From Flavisolibacter longurius (GTDB lineage Bacteria > Bacteroidota > Bacteroidia > Chitinophagales > Chitinophagaceae), in contig JABUMY010000003.1 of NCBI GenBank assembly GCA_013327885.1, positions 62,001-126,000 of the forward strand: a stretch of DNA of 64,000 bases, read 5' to 3'. The notes beneath the pieces were generated by a model. The model made no database searches, was not told where the DNA came from, and worked only from the letters and a program-made list of their open reading frames with translations. The translations under genes were made by a program, and so were the position numbers. This document shows positions 33,429-41,557 of this stretch, piece after piece. The stretch's first letter is position 1. Every line of letters starts with the position of its first letter.

Positions 33429-35135
33429 ATGAGTTTTACATCCTACCAGGTCCCGTACCCCCTCGATAAACGATTCACCAAAAGTGTCGCTTATTTCTCA
33501 ATGGAATTTGCCATCCATCAACCCTTGAAAATTTACAGCGGAGGCCTCGGCTTCCTGGCCGGTTCGCACATGCGCAGTGCGTACGAACTTCGCCAGAACC
33601 TCGTTGGCATCGGCATTCTTTGGAAATACGGCTACTACGACCAGGCCCGCAACCAGGATCAATCTCTCCAGGTTACCTGGATGGAAAAGATCTACAGCTT
33701 TCTGGAAGATACCGGCATTAAATTTTCGCTTACCATACACGATCACCCGGTTTGGGTAAAGGTGATGTACCTGCCACCCACTACGTTCTGTTCGGCGCCA
33801 CTTTTCCTGATGACGACAGACATCCCGGAGAACGATTATGTTTCGCAAACCATTACGCACCGCCTTTACGATGCCAATGTTTCTACCAAAGTGGCCCAGT
33901 TTATTCTGCTGGGTGCCGGTGGCGCCAAGCTACTCGACGAGATTGGCTTTACTCCTGAAGTTTACCACCTGAACGAAGCACACGGCATTTCAGCGGCGTT
34001 TTACCTCTACCAGAAATTCAACAAGAACCTCGAGGAAGTGCGCAAGCGCCTTGTGTTCACCACGCATACGCCGGAAGAAGCCGGCAACGAAAAGCACGAC
34101 ATTCACCTGTGCAACAAAATGAGTTATTTCTCCGGGCTTTCCATTGACGAAGTGCGGCACCTCACCGGCATCACCGATGACCAGTTCAACCACTCCCTGG
34201 CTGCACTGCGGTTTGCGCGGATCGCCAACGGCGTTTCGCAATTGCATGGTGAAGTATCGCGTCAGATGTGGTCGAAGTACGAAGGCATTTGCCCCATTCT
34301 TGCCATCACCAACGCACAAAACTATCGCTACTGGGCCGACAAGCAGTTATACAAGGCTAAAGAAGATAACGATGATGTCATCTTCGACGACCGCAAAAAA
34401 TGGATGAAGAAGCGGGCCTTTGAAATTGTTGCCGACCAAACCGGTAAGATCTTTGATCCAAGCGTGTTTACCATTGTATGGGCTCGTCGCTTTGCCGGTT
34501 ACAAGCGGGCAGGCATGATCGCTTCGGACATCAAGCGTTTTGAAGCCCTGTTGAACAATAAAAAATATCCCGTGCAGATCATCTGGGGTGGCAAGCCTTA
34601 CCCGGTTGATTATCCTGCCATTTCCGAGTTCAACCACCTTGTTCACCTGAGCAAGTCGTACAAGAATGTTGCTGTTGTGATTGGCTACGAGCTGGCCTTG
34701 TCGAAGCGCCTGAAGCAGGCGGCCGACTGCTGGCTGAACAACCCCCGCGTTCCCCGCGAAGCATCGGGCACCAGTGGTATGACGGCAGCCATGAACGGCG
34801 CCGTAAACTTCAGTACCAATGATGGCTGGATACCGGAATTTGTGCACCATGGCAACAACGGTTTTGTGGTGCCGCCGATCGATTACACCAGCGTGCATGT
34901 GCAGGAGCAAGACCAGTACGACCTCGACCAGATGTACAAGATCCTGAACGAAGAAATTCTGCCGCTGTACTACGACGATCCGAACACCTGGCGCCAGATC
35001 GTGAAGAACGGTATGCGTGATGTGCAGTTCCGTTTCGACAGTAACCGCATGGCCGAACAATACTACGACCTGTTGTACACAAGGGACTACACACCTGGTA
35101 CAACGCCGGTACTGGTGAAGGACATGGCCCATTAA
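33429..35135 (+). CDS. Alpha-glucan (glycogen/starch) phosphorylase family protein
   Basis: A 568-residue GT35-like protein of the short TIGR02094 type. Recognised from VAYFSMEFAIHQPLKIYSGGLGFLAG at the start, YHLNEAHGISAAF (about residue 180), FTIVWARRFAGYKRAG (about 345) and the end block EASGTSGMTAAMNGAVNF. Phosphorylases split alpha-1,4-glucans with phosphate to glucose-1-phosphate. The Lys that forms the Schiff base with pyridoxal phosphate normally follows the Met in GTxxMK; here that position is Thr (ACG). Whether it is an active phosphorylase, a glycosyltransferase or a regulatory protein is therefore open. No signal peptide; cytoplasmic. Confidence 0.85.
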   Translation: MSFTSYQVPYPLDKRFTKSVAYFSMEFAIHQPLKIYSGGLGFLAGSHMRSAYELRQNLVGIGILWKYGYYDQARNQDQSLQVTWMEKIYSFLEDTGIKFSLTIHDHPVWVKVMYLPPTTFCSAPLFLMTTDIPENDYVSQTITHRLYDANVSTKVAQFILLGAGGAKLLDEIGFTPEVYHLNEAHGISAAFYLYQKFNKNLEEVRKRLVFTTHTPEEAGNEKHDIHLCNKMSYFSGLSIDEVRHLTGITDDQFNHSLAALRFARIANGVSQLHGEVSRQMWSKYEGICPILAITNAQNYRYWADKQLYKAKEDNDDVIFDDRKKWMKKRAFEIVADQTGKIFDPSVFTIVWARRFAGYKRAGMIASDIKRFEALLNNKKYPVQIIWGGKPYPVDYPAISEFNHLVHLSKSYKNVAVVIGYELALSKRLKQAADCWLNNPRVPREASGTSGMTAAMNGAVNFSTNDGWIPEFVHHGNNGFVVPPIDYTSVHVQEQDQYDLDQMYKILNEEILPLYYDDPNTWRQIVKNGMRDVQFRFDSNRMAEQYYDLLYTRDYTPGTTPVLVKDMAH

Positions 35136-35139
35136 TGGG

Positions 35140-35169
35140 GGTTGAGGTTTAGGTCAAGGTTAAGGTTGA
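35140..35169. repeat. 6-bp array, GGTTNA x5
   Basis: ggttga, ggttta, ggtcaa, ggttaa, ggttga directly follow the phosphorylase stop codon. This is the only array with period 6. Confidence 0.6.
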
Positions 35170-35229
35170 GTCAGAGGCTCTTTACGTGACCTTGACTTTG
35201 TTAGAAATAAAACCACTCGATAGAATAAA

Positions 35230-35260
35230 AAAAAGACGCTGTTTTTGCAGCGTCTTTTTT
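35230..35260 (+). terminator. Bidirectional intrinsic terminator
   Basis: AAAAAGACGCTG (35230-35241) pairs with CAGCGTCTTTTT (35248-35259) around TTTTTG. Both flanks are A/T runs. The core GCTG-TTTTTG-CAGC is identical to that of the ftsZ terminator. Confidence 0.9.
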
Positions 35261-35364
35261 CGTTTTGATTGTGTAGAACGTATTGGTTGTGAAATAAAAA
35301 GATACACTGCTTTATTTGTTCTGTAACTATATAGAATCAGCTATGTACAATAATTGTTTCCTCT

Positions 35365-35778
35365 TTATTGCAATGAGAGATAGGCTGCGATAGTGAGGAT
35401 CTTTGTTTCTCCGTAATATTTTAGTGCAAGAAGGTCTTTATCGCCGGTAAGCAGATGCGTTGCTTGTCCATCTGCCGCAAGTGATAACAGGAAGTTGTCT
35501 TTTTGATCTCTGCAGGCATCTGCATGGGAGGTGACATCGATAAATTCTGCGTGTAAGCTTAACTACTGCAGGATTTCGTACAGATCTTTAAGCAAAAAGT
35601 ATTTTTGAAATTTAGGTCTTTGTGCTACTTCAATGAATTCTTCCAGTAGTTCCTGGCTGAATAGCAAAGTGACGGACTGGCCAGCAAATAATTTATCAAC
35701 AGCAGTTAAGTCTTTTGTCAGCAAAAAGCTAATCCAAAGGTTTGTATCAACAATGACTCTATCCTTTGTTTTTGCCAT
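35365..35778 (-). pseudogene. PIN-domain toxin gene interrupted by an in-frame TAG
   Basis: The frame encodes a PIN-family ribonuclease toxin of about 137 residues: RVIVDTNLWISFLL with the first acidic residue, FSQELLEEFIEVAQRP, then C-terminal CRDQKDNFLLSLAADG and LLTGDKDLL with the remaining acidic residues. It is cut at codon 72 by TAG (35565-35563); the same frame continues cleanly to a TAA. The context suggests a former CAG (Gln). The 71-residue product lacks the second half of the active site, so RNase activity should be lost. It overlaps the antitoxin gene by 20 bases. Confidence 0.82.
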
Positions 35779-35983
35779 AGCGGTTTGCTCTAACAGTTTC
35801 CACTTCTTTTGTAATGTCTTCCAATGAAGGTGGGTTGTCTGCTGCTTTTGTACGAAGGCTGTTGATTGCTTTTAAAAAACCATCTTCAGAAGTTTGTGTA
35901 ATGGAAATAAGATCAAGGTCGGCAAGATCCTGCAACAACTTTTCTGCTTTCGGATGCAATATGTTTACCTGATACGTTTGCAT
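35759..35983 (-). CDS. Antitoxin of the PIN toxin-antitoxin pair
   Basis: A 74-residue protein upstream of and overlapping the PIN toxin gene, the usual order. It starts MQTYQVNILHPKAEKLLQDL, with a short beta strand then helices, followed by a linker rich in Asn/Pro and a basic tail (RANRYGKNKG) that would bind the toxin or DNA. Similar short N-terminal segments occur in antitoxins of VapC-like PIN systems. With the toxin broken, it is probably an orphan. TAAATTTG (35988-35995, minus strand) just ahead of its ATG may be the minus-7 element. Confidence 0.72.
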   Translation of the reverse strand: MQTYQVNILHPKAEKLLQDLADLDLISITQTSEDGFLKAINSLRTKAADNPPSLEDITKEVETVRANRYGKNKG

Positions 35984-36055
35984 AAACCAAATTTATTAAA
36001 TTATCCCAAGGCATCGGGCCGTTTGCATTATGGGTCGCTTGGACGTTTTCAGTTC

Positions 36056-37282
36056 TTAAGCAAACGTCGCTGTCATTTCTTCCACGCTTTTGCTGCCGGG
36101 AAAAAATTCTGTCAGCCGGCGGATCACCGCTTCTACAATGGCATCGGGGCAGGAAGCACCGCTGGTGATAAGCGCAGAAACCGGTGCCATCTGCGGCAGG
36201 TAGCTTTCCGTAACGAGTTCTTGTCCTGTGTGAAAATTATAGTGCAAGATGGTTTGTGCCGAAAGGATCTTTTCTTCGCTGCTGATGTAATACGTTGGCA
36301 GTTTTTCTTCGCACAATTCCACCAGGTGCGATGTGTTGGAAGAGTTGTAACCACCGACCACAATCGCAAGGTCGGCCGGTGCAGACAACATGCCTGTTAC
36401 CGCCGTTTGGTTGTCGTTGGTGGCGTAACAAAGCGTGTCTCTAGTATCGGCAAAACGGTCTCTTAGATTCTCCTCCGTCAGGCTGAATTTTTGGATCATC
36501 GTTTCCTTCAGGTAATCGGCAATGGCCTGTGTGTCGGAAGCCAGCATGGTGGTTTGGTTGACCACGCCAATCCGTTCCAGGTGCTTGTGCACATCAAAGC
36601 CGGCAGAGTATTGATTTTTGAACTCGGTATAAAATTGTCCGGGTTCTTTTTCACCGGTAATGTATTTGGCCAGTTCCACCGTTTGCTGCATGTCCTTTAC
36701 CACAACGGCCGGTGCCGTAGCTGCGGCATGGGAGAACGTAGCCCTGGTTTCTTCGTGTGTGGGCTTGCCGTGAATGATGATAGTATAGTCTTTTTTGGCA
36801 ATGACCTCGCTGCGGTTCCAAACCTTTTCTACAAACGGGCAGGTGGTGTTGTATTGCTCCACGCGAATGCCAATGTTGCGCAGCTTTTCTTCAATGGCCA
36901 GCGTGGTGCCAAAAGCCGGGATGAGGACAATGTCGTCGGCCGTCAGGCTTTCAAAAGGGATCACCTGTTTGCCGTAATTGTCCTGCAGAAACTGCACGCC
37001 ACTGGCCTGCAGATCCGCATTCACCTGTGGGTTGTGAATCATTTCACTCAGCAAAAAAATACGTTTGTCCCTGTTTTCTTCCACCGTGCGAAACGCAATG
37101 TCAATGGCGTTTTCCACACCGTAGCAAAACCCAAAGTGGCGGGCCAGGTAAACCTTCAGCGGGCCGAAATCGAGCAGGGTTGGCGTGAAATCTTTTTTCA
37201 TACGGTCCGCTTCCTTCCGCGCCTTTTTAATGGCGGAAATCAGCGGGCTGCGGTACACAACAGGAACGTCGAAGCTTTTCAT
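36056..37282 (-). CDS. ispH: 4-hydroxy-3-methylbut-2-enyl diphosphate reductase
   Basis: A 408-residue iron-sulfur enzyme, last step of the MEP isoprenoid pathway, giving IPP and DMAPP from HMBPP. The three cluster Cys lie in FGFCYGVENAI, NTTCPFVEKVW and TSGASCPD; substrate-binding His and Glu are in EMIHNPQVN, IIIHGKPTHEET and the SSNTSHL block. It is the long form, about 90 residues longer than E. coli IspH, with an N-terminal extension (MKSFDVPVVYRSPLISAI) and an insertion, as common in Chitinophagaceae-type sequences. ispE of the same pathway lies at 41.6 kb. TACTTTTG (37296-37289, minus strand) is a minus-7-like element. Confidence 0.95.
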   Translation of the reverse strand: MKSFDVPVVYRSPLISAIKKARKEADRMKKDFTPTLLDFGPLKVYLARHFGFCYGVENAIDIAFRTVEENRDKRIFLLSEMIHNPQVNADLQASGVQFLQDNYGKQVIPFESLTADDIVLIPAFGTTLAIEEKLRNIGIRVEQYNTTCPFVEKVWNRSEVIAKKDYTIIIHGKPTHEETRATFSHAAATAPAVVVKDMQQTVELAKYITGEKEPGQFYTEFKNQYSAGFDVHKHLERIGVVNQTTMLASDTQAIADYLKETMIQKFSLTEENLRDRFADTRDTLCYATNDNQTAVTGMLSAPADLAIVVGGYNSSNTSHLVELCEEKLPTYYISSEEKILSAQTILHYNFHTGQELVTESYLPQMAPVSALITSGASCPDAIVEAVIRRLTEFFPGSKSVEEMTATFA

Positions 37283-37306
37283 TGGTTACAAAAGTAAGCC
37301 GGGAAA

Positions 37307-37391
37307 GTTGATAAGTGGAGAGGTTAACAAGTTGATAGGTTGATATGAAACCGGTCACTTATTCAACTTTTCAACTTATCAACCTTTCAAC
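37307..37391. repeat. Head-to-head 8-bp array between ispH and the GH13 gene
   Basis: Five left units (gttgataa, gtggagag, gttaacaa, gttgatag, gttgatat; 37307-37346) face four inverted right units (tattcaac, ttttcaac, ttatcaac, ctttcaac; 37360-37391) across a 13-base centre. A transcript would fold into an imperfect stem of about 35 pairs. It fills the space between two divergent genes. Confidence 0.8.
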
Positions 37392-37438
37392 GGGGTAGCG
37401 TATCCACATAACCCTCCTAACCACTAACTTCACCGCCT

Positions 37439-38686
37439 ATGCAACAATGGATCCAGCACACCAATATTTACGAAGTAAACCTGCGCCAATACACGCAAGA
37501 TGGCACGATCAATGCGTTTGCCACGCATCTTCCGCGGCTACGAGATATGGGGGTGGAAACACTTTGGTTTATGCCCATCACACCCATTTCGCAAAAGAAT
37601 AAAAAAGGAAGTATGGGTAGCTATTATGCCTGCTCGGATTATACCGCGGTGGCCGAAGAATTTGGAACACTGGCTGATTTTAAAGCGCTTGTAAAAACGG
37701 CGCAGGACATGGGCTTTAAAGTGATTCTCGACTGGGTGGCCAATCACACCGGCTGGGACCATCGCTGGACCCTGGAGCACCCCGAATGGTTTGAACGCGA
37801 CGAGCATACCGGCGATTTTAAAAAAGCCTCCGGTATGGATGACATCATTGAGCTTGATTTTAAAAATGGGGACATGCGCCGGGCCATGATCGATGCCATG
37901 GCTTTCTGGATAAAAGAAACGGGCATTGACGGCTTTCGCTGCGACCTTGCGTTTTGGGTGGAGCTGGATTTTTGGATCGAAGCCAAACCGCAACTAGACG
38001 CCATCAAGCCGCTATTCTGGCTGGGCGAAATGGATGCCTTGGACAATCCTGACTATATGCAGGTGTACGATGCCGCCTATACCTGGAAGTGGATGCACAA
38101 GGCCGAACAGTTTTACAAGGGGCAGGCCTCCTTTTCTGACCTCTTGCAGGTGCTGCAGCAATACGGGGAGGCACCGGGACTGAAAGCCTGGTTTACCGCC
38201 AACCACGACGAGAACAGTTGGAACGGCACAGAATACGAAAAATACGGTGAGCTGGCCAGTGTGTTGGCAGTGTTTAGTTGTACCTGGCCCGGTATGCCGC
38301 TGCTGTACAGCGGACAGGAAGCACCCAACCACAAACGCCTGCAGTTTTTTGAAAAAGACCCGATCGAGTGGGGGGCAGAAAATCGCCTGCACAATTTTTA
38401 CAAAACGTTGTTTACGTTGAAAAAACAACATCCTGCGCTGGCGGCATCAGCGCCGGTTTCGGTTTTGGTTGCCGATGAAGGCCAGCGGGTTTTGGCCTTT
38501 GCCCGGAACAGTGCCGGCAGATCGGTAGTAGTGGTGCTGAATTTTTCCGGCGAAAGGAGAAGCGTGTCGCTGGGAGGCCAGGCTGCGGGTAGCGTAAAAG
38601 ATGCATTTTTGGGCGCCGAGGTTTACCTGTCGCAAGACAGCCCGGTTGACGTGGAGCCTTGGGGTTTTTCGGTTTTTGTCAAATAA
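37439..38686 (+). CDS. Cytoplasmic GH13 alpha-amylase family enzyme
   Basis: A 415-residue (beta/alpha)8 glycoside hydrolase family 13 protein. Conserved regions in order: DWVANHTGWDHRW (region I), GIDGFRCDLAFW with the nucleophile Asp (II), LFWLGEMDALD with the acid/base Glu (III), WFTANHDENSW with the third Asp (IV). A short C-terminal beta domain follows. No signal peptide, so it should act on internal glucans or maltooligosaccharides, possibly with the phosphorylase homologue 2.3 kb upstream. Exact specificity cannot be read by eye. Confidence 0.9.
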   Translation: MQQWIQHTNIYEVNLRQYTQDGTINAFATHLPRLRDMGVETLWFMPITPISQKNKKGSMGSYYACSDYTAVAEEFGTLADFKALVKTAQDMGFKVILDWVANHTGWDHRWTLEHPEWFERDEHTGDFKKASGMDDIIELDFKNGDMRRAMIDAMAFWIKETGIDGFRCDLAFWVELDFWIEAKPQLDAIKPLFWLGEMDALDNPDYMQVYDAAYTWKWMHKAEQFYKGQASFSDLLQVLQQYGEAPGLKAWFTANHDENSWNGTEYEKYGELASVLAVFSCTWPGMPLLYSGQEAPNHKRLQFFEKDPIEWGAENRLHNFYKTLFTLKKQHPALAASAPVSVLVADEGQRVLAFARNSAGRSVVVVLNFSGERRSVSLGGQAAGSVKDAFLGAEVYLSQDSPVDVEPWGFSVFVK

Positions 38687-38724
38687 GCAGGCCGTACTTT
38701 TGCCGCTCAATCTCTCATTCCCAC

Positions 38725-39132
38725 ATGCGATTTTTTATTCCCATACTAGTTGCCGCTGCCCTCATTGCAAGCTGCTTTATGCCCTGGATGACCATTGAAA
38801 GCAAAGGGCTAACCATCTCAGGTGTAGATACCACCGGCACCTCGTTTGGCAAGCCGGCTTATTTTCATTTTTTCTGGACAGGGCTTTTCCTCGCCTTCTT
38901 TGTGGTGAACCGGGTGTGGTCGCGGCGGGCAGCGATGGTTTGCTCTGCCTTTAACCTGGCCTGGGCCTTTCGCAATTTTATGCTGCTGCCGGCCTGCCAG
39001 TTGGGCGATTGCCCTGTTCGGCTGACGGGTCTTTATATTCTGTTTGGCAGCGCCCTGCTCTTGTTTGTAACCGGTTTGCTGGCACCTGTAAAAAATGGGC
39101 CCGCAACCGCAGGCCCATCGCAAACAGAATAA
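38725..39132 (+). CDS. Hypothetical four-helix membrane protein
   Basis: A 135-residue protein starting MRFFIPILVAAALIASCFMP, 38 bases after the GH13 stop. Four hydrophobic segments: the N-terminal one, FFWTGLFLAFFVVNRVW, MVCSAFNLAWAFRNFMLLP and LYILFGSALLLFVTGLLAPV. A charged loop with MTIESKGLTISGVDTTGTSF follows helix 1. The pattern of WxTIESKGxxxxG is seen in small Bacteroidota membrane proteins of unknown role. A hairpin (TGGGCC with GGCCCA) covers its last codons and may assist termination. Confidence 0.65.
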   Translation: MRFFIPILVAAALIASCFMPWMTIESKGLTISGVDTTGTSFGKPAYFHFFWTGLFLAFFVVNRVWSRRAAMVCSAFNLAWAFRNFMLLPACQLGDCPVRLTGLYILFGSALLLFVTGLLAPVKNGPATAGPSQTE

Positions 39133-39137
39133 TTTAT

Positions 39138-40370
39138 TTACGCTAAAATATCCAGGCTTTTTTCCAGGATGCCAATGCATTCATCGATTTGTTCGCGGGT
39201 AATTACCAGCGGCGGCGCCAGGCGGATCTTGTCGCCGTGGGTAGGCTTGGCCAGCATTCCATTTTCTTTCAACGCAAGGCAAAGTTTCCAGGCGGCTTCC
39301 TTATCCCGGTGATCGATCACGATCGCATTCAGCAGACCTTTCCCCCGTACTGTTTTAATAAAGGGTGAAGCAAGGGTTTCTATTTTCTTCCTGAAATAAG
39401 CCCCCAAATTTTCAGCATTCTCGGCCAGGTTTTCCTCCTGCAAAACCAGCAGCGAAGCGATGGCCACTTTGCAAGCCAACGGGTTGCCACCAAACGTAGA
39501 ACCGTGCTCCCCGGGTTTGATGGTGAGCATGATCTCATCATCGGCCAGCACAGCACTGATGGGCAGCACACCACCGCTCAGGGCTTTTCCCAGGATCAAA
39601 ATGTCGGGGTGAACACCTTCATGGTCGCAGGCCAGCAAACGACCCGTGCGGGCCAGCCCCGTTTGAATTTCATCGGCCATAAAAAGCACATCCGCTTTTT
39701 TACAAAGCTGGTAAGCGGTGCTGAGATAACCTTCATCGGGCACCACCACGCCGGCTTCGCCCTGGATAGGTTCTACTAAGAAACCGGCGATGGCCGGGTC
39801 CTGCAAGGCCTGTTGCAGCGCCGCCAGGTCATTGTAAGGGATGGAGACAAAGCCAGGTGTATACGGTCCATAGTTCTTTTTTGCATCGGGGTCGCTGCTG
39901 AAGGAAATAATGGTGGACGTGCGGCCGTGGAAATTGCCGTCGCAAACAAGAATCTTGGCACTGTTCTCTGCCAGGCCTTTTTTTTCGTAGGCCCATTTGC
40001 GACAAAGCTTGATGGCCGTTTCCACGGCTTCGGCGCCAGCATTCATGGGCAGCACCTTATCGTAGCCAAACAGTTCCGTAATATATTTTGCGTATTCGCC
40101 CAGGCCATCGCTGTGAAAAGCACGGCTGGTCAGCGTAAGGGTCTGCGCCTGTGCTACCAGGGCGGCAATAATCTTTGGATGGCAGTGGCCCTGGTTAACG
40201 GCCGAATAGCCGCTGAGGAAATCGTAATAACGTTTACCTTCCACGTCCCAGAGGAAAACACCTTCGCCGCGGTTGAGCACCACGGGGAGAGGATGGTAGT
40301 TATGGGCACCGTGTTTTTCTTCCAGTGCTAAATAATATTTTGTGTCATGCGCAAGCTTTGCCGTTTGCAT
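39138..40370 (-). CDS. rocD: Ornithine--oxo-acid transaminase
   Basis: A 410-residue class III PLP aminotransferase. It converts ornithine and 2-oxoglutarate to glutamate semialdehyde and glutamate, linking arginine breakdown with proline and glutamate. Features: [20 protein letters not shown] and [15 protein letters not shown] at the N-terminus, [14 protein letters not shown] (PLP phosphate site), [13 protein letters not shown] and the PLP Lys in [13 protein letters not shown] (about residue 260). NYHPLPV and [19 protein letters not shown] are diagnostic of RocD against other class III enzymes. Length is normal; monocistronic. Confidence 0.94.
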   Translation of the reverse strand: MQTAKLAHDTKYYLALEEKHGAHNYHPLPVVLNRGEGVFLWDVEGKRYYDFLSGYSAVNQGHCHPKIIAALVAQAQTLTLTSRAFHSDGLGEYAKYITELFGYDKVLPMNAGAEAVETAIKLCRKWAYEKKGLAENSAKILVCDGNFHGRTSTIISFSSDPDAKKNYGPYTPGFVSIPYNDLAALQQALQDPAIAGFLVEPIQGEAGVVVPDEGYLSTAYQLCKKADVLFMADEIQTGLARTGRLLACDHEGVHPDILILGKALSGGVLPISAVLADDEIMLTIKPGEHGSTFGGNPLACKVAIASLLVLQEENLAENAENLGAYFRKKIETLASPFIKTVRGKGLLNAIVIDHRDKEAAWKLCLALKENGMLAKPTHGDKIRLAPPLVITREQIDECIGILEKSLDILA

Positions 40371-40517
40371 AAGAAAGGGTTTATCGTGTGAAGAATAGGG
40401 GAGAGGACCGGCGCAGGGCCGGCAGGAAACCGCTTCGTCAGTGATTCAGCAGGTCTAAGTTTTGCAGCAGGAATATCGTAACAGAGGATTTCATCTACAC
40501 CCGCAAAAATAGCAATT

Positions 40518-41012
40518 ATGGCTTACAAAGTACCGCCGGCAACCGGCATCGGGCATGTTCACCTGAAAGTGGCCGATATCCCCCGTGCTCTCCAGTTTTA
40601 CCGCGACATTCTCGGGTTTGAGATCACGCAGTGGTATGGCGAAAGTGCCGTGTTTTTATCGGCCGGTGGCTATCACCATCATATCGGGCTGAATACCTGG
40701 TACAGCAAAGGCGCACAACAGGCCCCGGTACGGTCCGCCGGACTTTTTCATGCAGCCATTTTGTACCAAACCCGCAAAGACCTGGCGGCGGTGCTGCAAC
40801 AGTTGCTGAACGCGAATTACCCGCTAACGGGTGCCTCGGACCATGGCGTGTCGGAAGCCCTCTACTTAAACGATCCGGATGGCAACGGGATTGAACTGTA
40901 CTGGGACCGGCCCAAGGACCAATGGCCGGTTGATGAAAATGGTAACCTGCAAATGATAACGGAAGCATTGGACCTGAACAACCTCCTGGCAGAATTGTTC
41001 CCAGGCGGTTAA
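40518..41012 (+). CDS. VOC family (glyoxalase/dioxygenase-like) protein
   Basis: A 164-residue metal-dependent vicinal oxygen chelate protein. The first module starts GIGHVHLKVADIPRALQFYRDILGFE with the metal His in HVHLKV; GYHHHIGLNTW supplies another; the second half has SEALYLNDPDGNGIELYWDRP with the Glu ligand. It resembles the CatE/YfiE branch (catechol-2,3-dioxygenase-like). The reaction is not determinable from the sequence. It stands alone between rocD (divergent) and queD (convergent). Confidence 0.85.
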   Translation: MAYKVPPATGIGHVHLKVADIPRALQFYRDILGFEITQWYGESAVFLSAGGYHHHIGLNTWYSKGAQQAPVRSAGLFHAAILYQTRKDLAAVLQQLLNANYPLTGASDHGVSEALYLNDPDGNGIELYWDRPKDQWPVDENGNLQMITEALDLNNLLAELFPGG

Positions 41013-41026
41013 CTAAAACTTTCTGG

Positions 41027-41061
41027 CTTCGAACTTCAAACTTCGAACCTCAAACCTCAAA
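41027..41061. repeat. 7-bp degenerate array, CTTCRAA x5
   Basis: cttcgaa, cttcaaa, cttcgaa, cctcaaa, cctcaaa fill the 53-base gap between the convergent VOC and queD genes. Confidence 0.7.
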
Positions 41062-41065
41062 CGCA

Positions 41066-41422
41066 TCACTCCCCGCTGTAGATCACACCCGTCGTAGGTG
41101 TTTCGTAAAGTTCTACCTTGCTTAGGTTGGAAAGCAGGGGCCTGATCTTGTTCCAGATCCAGATGGTAATGTTTTCAGCCGTGGGATTTTGCAGGCCTTC
41201 AATGTCGTTGATCAGTTTGTGATCCAGCGTATCGATGATGGGGTTGACGATGTCTTTCAATTCTTTAAAATCCATGACCCAGCCAAGGTGCGGGTCGGGC
41301 AGGCCTTTTACAAAAACACGCAGCTTATAAGTATGACCGTGCATATTCTTACACTTGTGCCCATCGGGTACATGGGGAAGGAAGTGAGCACTGTCAAACG
41401 AAAAATCCTTGTAAATTTCCAT
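41066..41422 (-). CDS. queD: 6-carboxy-5,6,7,8-tetrahydropterin synthase
   Basis: A 118-residue enzyme of queuosine biosynthesis that turns dihydroneopterin triphosphate into carboxytetrahydropterin. The start MEIYKDFSFDSAHFLPH gives the standard N-terminus; zinc His are in DSAHFL and MHGHTYKL; the catalytic Cys is in HKCKNMHGH. The C-terminal Glu is in KVELYETPTTG. Other queuosine genes are not in the window. A near-leaderless promoter precedes it. Confidence 0.94.
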   Translation of the reverse strand: MEIYKDFSFDSAHFLPHVPDGHKCKNMHGHTYKLRVFVKGLPDPHLGWVMDFKELKDIVNPIIDTLDHKLINDIEGLQNPTAENITIWIWNKIRPLLSNLSKVELYETPTTGVIYSGE

Positions 41423-41429
41423 CAGGCGG

Positions 41430-41461
41430 CAAAAGTACGAAGCTGGACAGGCAAAATTCAA
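41430..41461 (-). promoter_or_regulatory. Promoter of queD
   Basis: Minus strand TTG (41461-41459), 21-base spacer, TACTTTTG (41437-41430). The ATG lies eight bases downstream of the minus-7 element, so the mRNA would be leaderless or nearly so. Confidence 0.55.
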
Positions 41462-41557
41462 AACGAAAAAGGCAAAACGGCTGCTGCTTTCGTTCAAATG
41501 GCTGTTTTAACAAAACAGGTCTAGCGCCGGAAGGCGGTGCAGAGGAAGAACCTGATC

